Assembly: GCA_027924645.1 (NCBI GenBank)
Contig: BSBN01000254.1
Location: forward strand, 16,438,501-16,502,500
From: Cunninghamia lanceolata
Lineage: Eukaryota > Streptophyta > Pinopsida > Cupressales > Cupressaceae
Reading direction: 5' to 3'
DNA: 64,000 nt
Made by a program: the position numbers and the translations under genes. Positions 22,834 to 34,735 of the stretch are shown piece after piece (within the stretch, counting starts at the first letter, position 1; the number at the start of each line of letters is the position of its first letter). The notes under the pieces are model-generated. The model was not told the DNA's origin. It worked only from the letters and a program-made list of their open reading frames with translations, and did not search any database.

Positions 22834-24303
22834 TGTCAGGAAATGATGGCATCTCAAAACATATTTCTAAGAACAGTGGTGTCTTCGACAAATTTAAATA
22901 CTTTTCATTTGCTTCAAAAACACGCACAACTATGCCACAAAGTGGAAACAGACATAGAACATTTCCAACATTGACCCTTAGAGGAAAGTACAGACAACAT
23001 TAACTAGTTTCAACAGCAAAAATGCTAACTCAAAAGATAGAACAGAAGACATAGATATACGTGGGGAAAACCCTTACGGGTAAAAAACCCCACACTCCAA
23101 AAGCCCATATCACCATTGTATTATTCAGCAACAAAAAAATAGTTACAATACAAAACTGGCAATAAGCCTTTCATGAAGATTTACATCTTGCTTCATGTGA
23201 AGAATAATTTACAGCACAACTCTTAGCTCTATTCTTTTCATCTCTCCTCAGTCTTTTTACATACAGTTAACATGATTTTTGCAACAGATTGTATCAAACT
23301 TCATAGAAGAGATAACAAACACCCAAACTCTCTCATGAATTAACTCTCTCTTCCTCGATGACTCCATCAGATCTCTATATTTAGTTTACAAGTATAGAAC
23401 CATTTATTAACATCTACCCTAACCATTTCATCTGACTACTCCAGCATCGATTTCAGCCAACTATCAAACCGTTCACATTCTGGTGTGACCAATAGTCCCA
23501 CATGCATAAGGATAACTTGGACACATTAGTTTATAAGCCCAAACAAACAGTAAGTCTATCATCAGCAATTTTGTTGCCGACGATAACAGTCAATAGCTCA
23601 TCGGGATAACTTTCACCATCCGATGCCAACACAAACCTTCATTAGAGTGACCACTGTGCATCGACCCGAAGTCTTTAAGCTATGCCAATAGATGTCCTCT
23701 CACCGATCATTAGAAGAAAACACCATCGGTGAGAGAGTTCCCATCGGAAGGACTCCACAAGGCTCAACCAATAGTAGATCTCACACTGATAGGTAAAGGT
23801 CATCGCTGAGACATCAACCATTGGACAAGGCCTTCAACGTCTCTCTGATCACCAGACTCATGCCAATAGGATACATCCATCAGGGTGACACATGACTTCG
23901 GATTGACATCTCATAGCTTGGCCGATGGAGATTCTCACATCGATGTCAACTTCGTCAACCTTCACCAGTTCATTGGAGTGACACATAACTGTCAGAACGA
24001 CTACTACTAGCTTTGTCGACGGTCAACCTCATGCCAATAGCTCACTACCATTGGTGAGACCAAAGACATCAAAGTAACAAATTTAGGCAAGACCGTCAAT
24101 AGCTCACTACCATCGGTGAGACCAAAGAGATCGAAGTAACAAATTTAGGCAAGCCTGATAGAGAATGTCAGCCTGACAACTTCCCTTCATCAGTGTAACC
24201 TAGCATATCGATGTAAGACTCTGAACTCTCACCGATGGCCAACCTTATGCTGATAGTCATCATATATTAGTTGACCTGTAATCTGATTCACTATTACTCA
24301 ACA
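22834..24303 (-). repeat. 5' LTR of the non-autonomous element
   Basis: On the minus strand it starts TGTTGAGTAATAG and ends TTCCTGACA next to the primer site. It is near-identical in layout to the 17901-19367 copy, with many C/T and G/A differences, several at CG dinucleotides. It contains the same 62-bp tandem duplication. Confidence 0.9.
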
Positions 24304-24308
24304 AGAAT

Positions 24309-25799
24309 GACAAGTGGTGACTCCTAATGACATGTCTCCAGATGGGCTAGATGACTAATAGGGCATCCCCTTGAAATGACATGTAAATCAATGGGGTTGA
24401 TCTCATGCCTCTCCTTTGATTCTTTCTTCTCCTATTGGTCTAAATGCTTTGGCTTCTATGGCTCAATTAGAAATATAGATACCTTCATCTCATGAACAAG
24501 ATGTTGATGATCTCTTAAATTAGGCTCAGAAAATGAGCCTCACACATGCTCAATGGAGAAATCCTCTCTGCCAAGGGGCTGATATCCTTGTTGGATAATA
24601 AAGAACAAATCTTTAATTTGCTCTTTCCCATGCTCAACCTCCATATTATCATCTTCAATGAAATGTGGGAGCTCTTCAAATAGGTCTGCATCATCAACCT
24701 CTGCATTTTCTAACATAGAGCAACATGATTGTTCCTCTTTATGATCTGAGACCTCACTGTCTTGTTCAACCTCACATTCCAGCAACAAGCCATCATTTTC
24801 AATGTCCCCAAACTGGTCTAACTGATTTGGCTTAACTTCTTGTAGAAGGCCTAATTTTTTTGTCTCACTAGTGCATGGGATTTCACTAATAGTTGGCTAC
24901 TTTACAATAGCATCAAATATCTCCTTTTTTGGTTCATAAAATCCAGTATCCCGCCAAAAAATAGGCCTATTCTCCACTTTGGGACTAGGGAAAGAGGGTT
25001 GACATAGAATGGGGGCTGGAAAGACTTCTTGAGAGAGTTGTTCCTAAGGAATAATGGGCTAGATCTATGCAGGAATAGGCTCTCGTGAAGGCTGAGGGTC
25101 TCTAAAACTTGGGATTTTAAAACTAGGAAGTGGTTTTAGAGAACTAGAGGGGATATCCTACTTGAAGGTTGGGATTTTAAATTTGGTGTTTACTTCTATA
25201 GTAGGCTGAACTTGTGAAAAAGGGAGAGGCTACCTGAAACTTGGGGTGGAGGTGGCTACCTGAGCCTCCCGCCACTCTACATGGGCAAGCATTTGCCTTA
25301 ACTGCTCCTTAGATAAGGTTGCGAGATGTACTTTGATTTGCTCTAGGTGAGCCTTTTCCTTTGCCTCCATCTACTGCTGTTGAAGATAAGCCTGGTAAGA
25401 AAGCTCCTCTTATTGTTGGTTATACTCCTTGACCCTCTAAATTTCATCAAACTCCTATTGTAAACCTTGGAGTAACCCCATCACATCATTCTCACTTCTG
25501 ATCATAAAATCAAAGGGTCCCTATGGTAGATTATACCCCATATCTCTTTTGATGGCATCCAAATGCTCCCCAAGCTCTAGTAGCTTAAAGTAGTCTTCTT
25601 GGGGTTGATAGTGGACATTATTTAGCTAAAAATAAGATTGAGTATGAATTGGAGGGAGGCAAACATCATGAGGATACTGATATTTTGTTGTTGCAGGGCT
25701 ATATGGCCTAAAATTAGAGACATTTGGGGTTTGATATTGTTGGTATGGGGGCAATAGCCTGCATTGGGTTGGGTGGAGGGGAATAGCGATAATTCTCAT
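24309..25799 (-). pseudogene. Orphan Gln/Pro/Glu-rich ORF of element C, first part
   Basis: About 500 codons in one frame from an ATG at 25799. Internal stops are nearly all TAG where Gln would fit. Order: a Pro/Tyr/Gln-rich N-terminus (LLPPYQQYQTPNVSN); GEHLDAIKRDMGYNLP; a Gln/Glu coiled-coil-like stretch (EFDEI, RVKEYNQQ, EAKEKAHLEQIKVHL, LSKEQLRQMLAHVEWREAQ); a repeated Pro/Ser/Phe region (FKIPTFK, LPSFKIPSFRDPQPS); then a very acidic tail (ECEVEQDSEVSDHKEEQ, VDDADLFEELPHFIEDDN). No zinc knuckle, protease or gag core recognised. It could be a divergent gag of a non-autonomous element. A TGA at 24537-24539 (CGA likely ancestral) precedes the last 75 codons. Confidence 0.55.
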
Positions 25800-26114
25800 A
25801 AAAAATCGACATTTAAAGCATTGAAAAGCTAGACAATCATAAGGATGTCTAAATTAGAGCAAACATATCTGCATCAAGATAAACTAGATACATACCTAGA
25901 AGAGAGTCGTTAGGTGATTGAGATGTTTCTGAAAGAAAAATAGACTAGGAAAACCATTGAAATCTTGATCCTTGGAGTTCTTCAAGTGCTTCGATTGGCT
26001 GAACCAGTAGATTTGTTCAACAGAGTCACCATGGTGTTTTTAAAGACTACCCTAAATGGCAAGATACACTAAAGAACACACCAGATCCTTCAACGAATGA
26101 TAAAGCTCATCAAG

Positions 26115-26134
26115 TTGTCCCACTGGGCATGCCA
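26115..26134 (-). other. Candidate primer-binding site of element C
   Basis: The minus strand reads GTTTC then TGGCATGCCCAGTGGGACAA, directly after a TGTGATAACA that could end an LTR. The TGGCRTGCCCAGTGGGAC form resembles primer sites of plant gypsy elements. It gives the element a minus orientation, consistent with the ORF. Confidence 0.6.
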
Positions 26135-26139
26135 GAAAC

Positions 26140-29100
26140 TGTTATCACATAGAATTGCACCCTGCTTGGAGAGAGTCCAAGCATTCTAATGACACAATGG
26201 GAATGATTTCAAGGTGTGGGACCTTGTAAATTAAGATCAGACCTTGAGAAAAGGCTGGTTCCTCATTCTAAGCCTAAAGCTCAGAGAAAACTATCTCAAC
26301 CTAGTGCTAATATTGCAAGGAAAAGGGTTAGAGAAAACTAAATGGAAAAGGGGTGATGTACCAGATTTAATGAGTAGTAGTAAACTTGGAAAAGACATAA
26401 CAATGATCTCAATCACAAAGGAAGGTTCACACAGATTTATAGAACTAATGAAGCTTTGGTATGAAGTCCTAACCTATCGAGGAGCCATTTTACTCATAGA
26501 ATAGATCACAACTTCAAATAAAACATAGAAATCAAAGCATAAGAGAGGCAAAATATTGTGAATATATTGATCATGAAGGTCAGAAACTATTACAATGCAA
26601 AATAACTTCTAGCAGGAAAAGACATAGTATAGCCAATTACATTTATGGGTGGATTAACCAGAAGACAACAAAGGCCAAGCTACAAGCATAGTGAGTCAAA
26701 TTCTAATAATCTTGCAATTACACTAAGAGGTCTGACTATAAGAAATTTAGCAACATAACAACCTAGAAAATTACTAACTCTTCCTAACTGAAGATTACAA
26801 TGCTTTTATATATCAAATCCTTGTGTAGAGTGAATTGAGGTAGGTCCACATGATCCAAGGTCACCAATGCAGTCATTAATACAAGGACAGGAATAAATGG
26901 TAAAGAGGATAGAGGCCATATCGCTGGTAGATCTGCAATCCTAGAAATGGTTGTCCATATGCAAGATATGATAGGGCATTGAATATGAAAGCCCAAAAGT
27001 CATTGTAGATCATATAAATATCTACCACTGAGCCATAGGAGTCACCTCGCATTAAAGAACTACACCAATCCTCACAGATTTCATCTATAGAGCCCACCAA
27101 CTGAGATGAATGCTTTTGGTGCCACCGGGAAGTTTAAAAATTGTGAATTTGAATTAGGACCATAGGATGAATGATTACAAGATTGATGGCCACCACTTTC
27201 TTTGCAAATGAATTTTCTTTTAATTCTATGTTGAGACTTGCTGAGATGGCATACATGGCATTGAGTATGCAGGTGATTCATTTTCTTTTAATTGTTGTTG
27301 ACGTATAAGGGCCCACCTGAGAGATCTTGAAGAAAAGGCGCCAATGTGCCACATGTCGACATCTCATGGTCATACACAAAATCTTCCACGCAAGAAAGAT
27401 TCACCTTTGACACAGCACCATTGTTCGATCTTCAAACTTGTGGCCCAATCACTTCATCTCATCCTTTGACACTTGGCACAATCTCAACTGTTCAACCTGA
27501 ATCAACAGTCTTGTAGCTGTAATCCCACATATGGCACCATTTTGGGGCCATGGATTAGCAAGTAAGCCATTTTTGTTTTGGCTCTATGGAAGCACGCTAA
27601 GCCTTCCACATGGCTCCCCTTTGTTGAAATGCACCAGACAATTGAGAGGGGGGTGAATCAACTATCTCAAAACCTTGGCAATTTCTACACTTTTAACCTT
27701 AATAACTTATCTGCTCATCTTATGATTAATTCATGAAAGAATAAACTCAGAAGTATAAACACAATTACAAACAAAAACACAAGAAACACTAGATTTTACA
27801 TGGAAAACCCAAAGAGGGAAAAACCACGGAGAGGATTAGCTCTCAAATATATATTGCAATCATTACAAATAATTATGTTCAGGCTTGGTCACTCCACGGG
27901 CCTGGAATATATTGGCTCACTACCATGAAGTACAACTAGGTCTAGCAGGCTCATTGCCTCAACCCTAAACCTAGCAAGATTACAACAAGGGCTATTAAAC
28001 CCTGAGGGTTGTTAAACCCTACTAGCGACTCACTGCCAAAATCAACATCTTCTTTAAATTTGAGATCAACACATTTTAGTACAATAGTTCCTCTTCTTTG
28101 CTCTACCCTGATCTACCTTTCCTTCACATCTATTTCCTTATCTTCACATCTTAACCCCCAAGGCCTACTTTTCCACGACTCAATTACAAGTGTTTATACA
28201 CTACATCAACCTTGGAATGATCATCAAGGTTGGCATTACAAACATCAACCATTAGAACAATCTCCAAAGTCGACATTACAAACTTTTACAAAATAGGTCT
28301 TGACCTATTACAACATTATGCAAAGGAAATGAAGTAAAAGTATATGTGGCTCATGCCACAGCTTAGCTGGTACTGAAACATGATCTTCCATGCTATAACA
28401 TGCTTCAACAATCTTCAAGAGATCTCTGTAATCACTGAAATTAACCAAGTCGACCAAAACTGGTTCACACTATGTTATCTGGGAATAATCTTCAAACACA
28501 ATCTCAATTCCTTAACATGGACCAATGTCAAGTTAGGAACATGATCAGGAGGCATCCACAAGCACGTTATAATCATTAGGAACAACTGTACAAACCTTAA
28601 CCACTTTAATAATATGAATCTTCACATCAGAACACATGAACTTCACTATCTTCAACTATCATAAAATAAAGATAGATTGTAGACCACCAAAACATGAACC
28701 ACTACACTTGTAGGTACCTATCATCATCCCAAACTTCCCTCTAGAACTATAGAGTAAAATACTTTATTGCAGAGAAATACAGAGCAAAATACTTTCTCCC
28801 TGTCCTAACTGAACTTACAAAAAAAGTAGGTTTCACTCTGGTGAACACAACTCACTCATATCTTCATGTGGATGGCTCAAACCTAGAATGTAGCATCCTC
28901 AGACATACCTCTGACTTACTTCCAATCCATAGACCACGATCTTCATCTAGCAAGAAATATAGAGCAATCTACCAGACTGTTCTTCAATACACAACTCACT
29001 GTCTACACTGCACTTCACTATAACTCACTTGTTTCTTCTAGAGAGGCCAATTTTCTCAATATCCCCAACATACAAAGCTTCTAAACAAGTAATAGAATAA

Positions 29101-29646
29101 GATACAATTGACACCAATGACAACAAAGATATGTTGACATCAATGATAACACTGATTAGGCACATACTTGCAACACCCTTTCTTATACCATTTCATTCCA
29201 TTCTAGAACAAGCCATGTGCCCTCATCTTGCAGTCGCACGGTGAATCTTTTGTGTAGACAAGATTCCCCTATGACACTATGCTACCATTAGATCTTTCAT
29301 TGGCCCACTTCTCTTCAGTTCATCCTTTGACACTTGGTGCGATCTGCTTCATTTGATAGTGTCATCGATCATATGGCCAAAGGCCACGACATACTTTACA
29401 ACTGTCCTTATTTCACAACCCCACAGAAGGATTGTGATGTCAGCTTCAGTGGTCTGTGGGTGTGCAAAATACTTCCATATGGCACCCTTAGACCCAAAAA
29501 GACTTAATACCTAAGGAACGGTGCTGATGGGTGACAAAAGGTAAACCTTAGGACCTGGGGCTAGTCACTTCATGACATAAAAGGCTCAAAGTTGTAACTT
29601 AAGTGACTGGCAACCTAGGCTAGGCAGTCAATGACAGATTATAACA
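26140..29646 (-). repeat. Candidate LTR of element C, interrupted by a solo copia LTR
   Basis: Plus strand runs from TGTTATCACA (26140) to GATTATAACA (29646), giving a TGTTAT/ATAACA terminal inverted repeat. Removing the solo LTR and one CCCTT leaves about 1.95 kb. The inner edge is supported by the adjacent primer site; the outer edge rests only on the terminal repeat. Within it, two related stretches (about 27445-27560 and 29300-29490) share CATCCTTTGACACTTGG and an ATATGGCACC word at similar spacing, an old internal duplication now split by the solo LTR. No coding frame supported. Confidence 0.4.
27622..29175 (-). repeat. Solo LTR of the element G copia family
   Basis: The plus strand runs TGTTGAAATGCACC to GTGCATACTTGCAACA-like end. 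It is the reverse complement of the LTR of element G at 59085-60523: the shared landmarks CAATTGTCTGG, ATATTGAGAAAATT and TTGCAAGTATGTGCCTAATC appear in the same order. The direct repeats CCCTT at 27617-27621 and 29176-29180 flank it exactly, and no internal copia sequence is present. This is the signature of LTR-LTR recombination after insertion. Length 1554 bp versus about 1439 bp for G; part of the difference is a duplicated TGTCATTGRTGTCAA segment near the LTR start. Confidence 0.85.
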
Positions 29647-32198
29647 TAAAGGTAGATGACCATAAAACCTAGGGGTATAAGAGGAATGAAAATATTTAGG
29701 GTTTGAGAGTTTGGACTATTTGGCTATGAAACAAAATAGGCCAGCAGGTTGTAACATATATTTCATTGAATAATATAAAACACAATTGAAATGAGATTAT
29801 AGCCTTAAAAAAGTCTACAATATCAAAACTATTCTTTAGATAAAGTAACCTAAAAGATAACTTAAAACAACCATATTCGTAATCAAATAATCTATAGTTT
29901 TGAATGTTAGGAGATAGCAAGGAATGTTTGGTATAGTGGAAATGCATTAAATAGTGTTTTTTATTATTATTGAAATTATACATATACTAGGTAATACTAA
30001 TAATAATATATTTTTTCTCCACCACACTCACATTTAGTTCAATCTTTAACTTACTTCATGAATGCATTTTTGCATATTTCCACACTGACCAAGGCACATA
30101 ATTAAAACACTAGCCATTTTATATATGTATAAAAAATCCATTTACAAAAATTATGGTTGTACATGACTAAAATTATGGCTAATTAATATTAGATATAAAA
30201 CACACCCATTTATTGAATTTGTAGTTGTACTTGTTAGGATCCTGCCTCTATAGATCTAGTGATTTTGGTAGCATGGGAATTAGTATTAATGGCCACTTTG
30301 AAATTTTATTTAAAAGAGGACAAATTTTATTTTCTAAAAATTCTTTTGTAGATCCTTGGGGACCCAGTTACATGTACTTCCTTCCTTGCCTTGTTCAATA
30401 AATCAAAGCATTGAAATTCTACCTTTTTTAAAGGATTGAGAATAAAAGTTGAGGAATGTGGGTTATTGGCCTAGTCAATGTTCCATCTTTTGATGCAATG
30501 TTGGCATGTGATGAATCTCTATATACATTAAAAATATAGGGCAATTTAGTCTCCAAAGTCCTACATAAATTCAAAACAATTATACTAAATGTGTACTCCT
30601 AGTGAAGATCATGTCTAGCAAGGTAATTCTACAAATTCATTACCTAGAGCTGCTTGTATATGTTAATGAATATTTTATGAACCATTCCCTTTTCCACAGG
30701 TAGGTGAAAGTATAATTTTCTTAATGTCATTTTTCTTGTCCAAGTTAGTTGAGTTAATTAATCTTATATATTTTATGCAAAATTTCTAAGCACTTTTCTT
30801 ATGGATTCTTAACTCCATTTATAGGTGCTTAAGGAAGCACTTGAGGTGTTTTGTAACAAGGGAGTTATAGGAAGCCGAAGTGCCAAATTCCTTACCACAT
30901 TTTTGTGACAACATTCTAAAAGTAGATGGCAAAGCAAATTTAAGTGATGGATATATTGAAGATACATTGAAGAATGTAAGGATGCAGAATAAAATACATC
31001 TCTAATCTCTATATCACTATATTTCTATCCAATGTCAACACATATCAACCTCTTGCTTGATGCACTCACATAAGAACCCTTATGACAATGGAAATAGACA
31101 ACCTATTTAGACAATTAAGAGCAATCATTCACGACAAGGGTTGAAGTCCTATGTAATATAATTTTTAGTTGATTGGTGCAAACCTACCTCTCAACCCCCT
31201 TACAAAGCCTCTATATATAGTTCCAAACAAAAAATTCAAATGAATTACATGTAATTTGATGGCTATTGTGATCTTAGATAAAATAGTTGGCAATATGACC
31301 ATTGTTGAAACTAGTTTTAATATTATATTAGTGTATTTGCCATAATTTTGTGATTGCTATAAACATATCATAGGTTTGTGAGATAAAATTAGAGCTACAA
31401 AAGTGCTTTATTTTGTTCCATAGTAACATAACCATTTGAAATGTTTGATAATTTTTATAAATTATAAATTAGATTGTGCAAACACGCTAAGTTTTACTCA
31501 TTTGATAACTTGAGAATGTGTTTCTCCCCATAGTTGAGTTGCACGTGCAACATCCATGGTGCCTACATCTTTGATGTTTTGAATGAGATCTACATATTAG
31601 CCATTATATCTATTGCAAGTGCAATCAAATGTAAATTCAATCTCTATGTGTTATTTTATAGTTTTTACACACCATTTTGACATTATTACATATGTTTTTA
31701 CTTCCTTTTTATAAATTTACACTATCCTTGCAACTCTTGGTAGGGAATACAACTACAGTGTAACTCTTATTTACTATTGGTTTTGAGTACCTTTTGGAGC
31801 TAAGTAGACAAGTCATTCAAATTTTGGAGAATTCCCTTTGTCAAAATTTAATGACAATTTAATCTAAATCATTAATTAGATAGCAACTTGTTTGAGATGA
31901 AACTAGACTGCTCATCTTTAACACCTTGCCACTAGAATTGACTAAGGACTTATCACCAAAGATTGTTTTCTTGTAGACTTGCAACAAAGATTTATATTAA
32001 TCTTCATTTTAAAAGGGATTGATGTAACACATTAAATGAGAAAACATCTCACTATGCTAGTGGTGCTAGATGTACACAACAAAGTATGCTGCCAACATAA
32101 TAATGTATTATTCCAAAAGCATTCTTGAAGGCACTATTGATGGAATGAATGTTAAAAATCTAAAGAGGAAGTTTGCAAAATGTGATATACATGATTAT
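29647..32198. other. AT-rich spacer with a cullin relic
   Basis: Between element C's candidate LTR and the LTR of copia D. No transposon domain seen. Apart from the cullin-like exons at 30632-30975 it holds only short frames and AT-rich tracts, and may be the oldest, non-transposon layer of the window. Confidence 0.5.
30632..30975 (+). pseudogene. Cullin-like gene fragment, two exons with an intron
   Basis: Exon 1 (30632-30699) reads YVNEYFMNHSLFH, close to the plant cullin-1 segment YVNDCF-NH-LFHK. Exon 2 (30825-30975) reads KEALEVFCNKGVIGS, then RSAKFLTTF, and after a one-base insertion CDNILK and LSDGYIEDTL, matching the order of the cullin repeat region just before the cullin homology domain. 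A 125-bp intron with GTAGGTG donor and TTATAG acceptor separates them, and a GTAAGG donor follows exon 2. A one-base loss at the exon 1 end and the insertion in exon 2 break the frame. No neighbouring cullin exons found. Since introns are kept, this looks like a genomic duplicate rather than a retrocopy. Cullins scaffold RING ubiquitin ligases; this relic cannot. Confidence 0.6.
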
Positions 32199-32815
32199 TG
32201 TTGGAAAATCTAATTTGGAGTAGGCATTAACTCCACCTAACTTTCAAATATTTTTTGGGGATCTCCTTCCTATTGTCCTATCCAAATAGTTAATGTTGTT
32301 TTGCTAGCCTAACAAAACATATTGAATGTTGGTTGAAGTCTCCTTGAATGTAGGTAGGTGAGTTTGAATTTATGGGTGAGCGAAAAGATTTTTTAAAAAA
32401 ATAAGAAAAGACAAAAAGGAAGAATGAGAAAAGAGAATTGTTAGAAGATTGTATGCAACAACAAAACAATACTGAGAAAAGAATAAAACAGAGAGAAGAT
32501 ACATTGCAAGAAGCAACATGAAGAATATAATAGAGAGAGTGTAGAGAGAATAAAAGCTCTAGGAAGTGCAGGAAGATTTAGACAAAGTAGTAGCTCTAGA
32601 GAACAACTCTAGAGGAACAAAGTAGTGACTAGATCAAGATAGAGAGGGCAATCTTTGTAGACCAAGGAAAAATAGAGCTCTATAGTTAATTTTTCAGGGA
32701 TGTAAAATATTTTTGAATATAAATATAATTATTTGCTTATGTTTTATCTTATTCTCTCTCTCTTTCTTTATTTTCTTCTCTCCTACATAGAAGTTTGTGG
32801 GCAATGCTTCCAACA
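32199..32815 (+). repeat. 5' LTR of copia element D (617 bp)
   Basis: Starts TGTTGGAAAATC and ends GCTTCCAACA, a 6-bp TGTTGG/CCAACA terminal inverted repeat, two bases before a canonical primer site. The 3' LTR is not in the window, so the left edge rests on the terminal repeat and plausible length. Confidence 0.75.
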
Positions 32816-32817
32816 TG

Positions 32818-32829
32818 TGGTATCAGAGC
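32818..32829 (+). other. Primer-binding site of element D
   Basis: TGGTATCAGAGC, the exact complement of the 3' end of plant initiator-Met tRNA, as in most plant copia elements. Confidence 0.9.
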
Positions 32830-32939
32830 TATTACTCTATATTTTTTTAGTATTAAGAACCAAAAATCCCTAGATTTTCTAGGTATCAACAGTCTTCTCT
32901 ATATTCAAAAGAATGATAGGAGATGACAACAATATTTGT

Positions 32940-33473
32940 AGTAGCCACCAACATTTGATGGGAAAACCTATGATGTCTAGGAAAAGATGATGAAGACCAT
33001 ATTAGTTGCAAATGATTTGTGGGAGCTTGTGGTCAGTGGTTTCACATATGTGACTAACCAAGGAGCTTATGTAGCAATGACAAATGCTCAAAAGACCCAA
33101 CTAAATGAAAAAAAGAGGAATGATGAAAAATCCCTCAATTTGATTGAGGTAGCCTTAATAGAGGCTATTTTTCCTCGAATAGCAGTAGCTAACTATACAA
33201 AGGAGGTATAGGAGATTCTCTAAAATAGATACAAAGGGACTAACAAGGTGGGGTTGGTTAAACTCCAACTACTCCAAAGAGATTTTGAGACCCTTCAAAT
33301 GAAGGATGGAGAGTCTATTTCAGATTTCCATACAATGGTTTCCACCTTGATAAAGTAGTTAAGGACTAATGGAGAAACCATGGAAGAACAAAGGATTATT
33401 GAGAAAATCCTTAGAAGTTTTCCCTCTAGATTTGACCTAATTGTCATAGCAATAGAAGAGGCTAAATATCTCT
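32940..33473 (+). pseudogene. gag of element D, first part (broken by E)
   Basis: Copia gag of the UBN2 type. Visible in order: PTFDGKTYDV, a TAG (Trp expected), KMMKTILVANDLWELVVSG, RNDEKSLNLIEVALIEAIFP, a TAG and nearby stop in EIL-NRYKG, NKVGLVKLQLLQRDFETLQM, GESISDFHTMVSTLIK and EEQRIIEKILRSFPSRFDL. It ends in IEEAKYL at 33473 where the minus-strand LTR of E starts. The stops seen are mostly TAG. Structural protein of the particle; dead copy. Confidence 0.8.
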
Positions 33474-34720
33474 TGTTTAGGTTAAAATTAGATTTTGTTC
33501 ATCTTTTGTTATTTAGATGTCAATATTTACCTCTCCACTAAACATTGAAGGATCTAGGGTCGAGTGGTGAATACTATCATACCCTAGAGTCACTTTTAGA
33601 TGTAGGGAAATTTGGATTAGGGAATTAATTATCAATTGTTCCTTCTCCTTTGTCCAATTGACCATTAAAACACTAACTATGCAAATATGACAACAAATTA
33701 ATGAATTACAGAAAAAGCTCTTGTAGATGAGAGTAAAATATCAAATTACAAAATACTTATTTTTGGGGTTCCGAGGTGGAACAGTTGGGGACACTGGAGC
33801 AGGTGCCCAAGTCCAAGGTACCTACTTTTTTGGGGAATCTAGACCTCCTTCTGACACTAATCAGCCCTCTAACTTCTATTTTCTGGAATCTATCTACGGA
33901 GGACACTCGAGCGAGAGCCCAAGTCCTAGAAGTGCTCCTATATCTGACTTTTCTTTAGATCCTAAATCCCTGATGTTTGCATAGCCTTCCTGCAACTCCA
34001 CTATTTTAGATGTGACACCTGTAACCTACAATCACAAGACTTGGTTTAGGGGTTGTGGTGTTTAGAGGTCTACCTCAGTCAAACCCCAAAGGACACTTAA
34101 GTCTTTGACAACCATTGTTAGATAAAGAGGGCGTGCCCTTGTGAGGCAAAGGCCAAAACCAATAGAATCAATGATGAAAACACAATGATATGTCACCTTG
34201 TAGTGAAGCTTTCATGGAGGAAGATACTCTTCATGCCATGAATAAATTGGTGCTCAAATCTGCAAATATCAACACACAAAACATACAAGTTTGCTCTTGC
34301 AACACAATAGAAAGCCTTGAATCACCCTGAGAACACAATAGCTTGCTAGTAATCATCTAGCCTCTAAATGAATGCCTACACATGCTTATATATGCATCTA
34401 CAAGCACTCCTGCCAAGATATTTGAAATTTAAACTTACCGTGTCAGCAAAGGGACCTAATAATGGTCACTAACCGACACCTAGAAATTAGGGCTAACCCA
34501 AAATAGGGTAGGACTAGGGCGTGGGTGCCTAAATCCTCCCTCCTATTTTGGACAAGGTACAACTCAAGGGGTCCACCTAGGCCCTATTTGCCAAGGAACC
34601 TAGGTCTCATTCCATCGGGGTGTTAAAATATGAACTAAAATGTCTTAAATGCATGCTGAAGACTCGGGAGCTAAACCTTATGAGGGAAAAGCCCCCAAGG
34701 GGACATTTTCTGATGTTACA
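33474..34720 (-). repeat. 3' LTR of element E (1247 bp)
   Basis: Partner of 52011-53255 with scattered single-base differences and few small indels. The corresponding candidate TATA box (TATATAAG, minus) is at 34385-34392. A polypurine tract adjoins it at 34721. Confidence 0.9.
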
Positions 34721-34735
34721 TTTAGCCCCCACTTT
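34721..34735 (-). other. Polypurine tract of element E
   Basis: Minus strand reads AAAGTGGGGGCTAAA directly before TGTAACATCAG. It is the expected plus-strand primer position at the 3' LTR. Confidence 0.85.

Larger units (their letters stand above)
17901..24303 (-). mobile_element. Complete non-autonomous LTR retrotransposon (LARD-like)
   Basis: Two direct LTRs of about 1.47 kb (17901-19367 and 22834-24303) flank 3.46 kb without recognisable coding sequence. The 5-bp duplication AGAAT lies at 17896-17900 and 24304-24308. A TGGTATTAGAGCC primer site adjoins the right LTR and a polypurine tract (AAGTGGGAGAA) adjoins the left one, so the element is in minus orientation and uses copia-type signals. 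It must have relied on another element for RT and integrase. It sits inside the orphan frame of element C. Confidence 0.9.
17761..29646 (-). mobile_element. Element C: unfamiliar LTR retroelement, hosts three insertions
   Basis: Read on the minus strand: a candidate LTR (29646-26140), a primer-binding-like site at 26115-26134, a leader, then a long degenerate frame from 25799. That frame continues across the LARD insertion (17901-24303) to 17761, where element B interrupts it. The frame is preserved across the LARD insertion once one copy of the AGAAT duplication is removed, which ties the two halves together. Rest of the element lies left of B, outside the window. I see no RT, integrase or protease motif in the portion visible, so its class is open; the primer site and LTR layout suggest gypsy. 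Confidence 0.55.

Noticed and set aside
28009..29023. Plus-strand frames of 60-95 codons (Ser/Thr/His-rich)
   Set aside because: They fall inside the solo copia LTR, in antisense, and match the complementary LTR of G rather than a gene.
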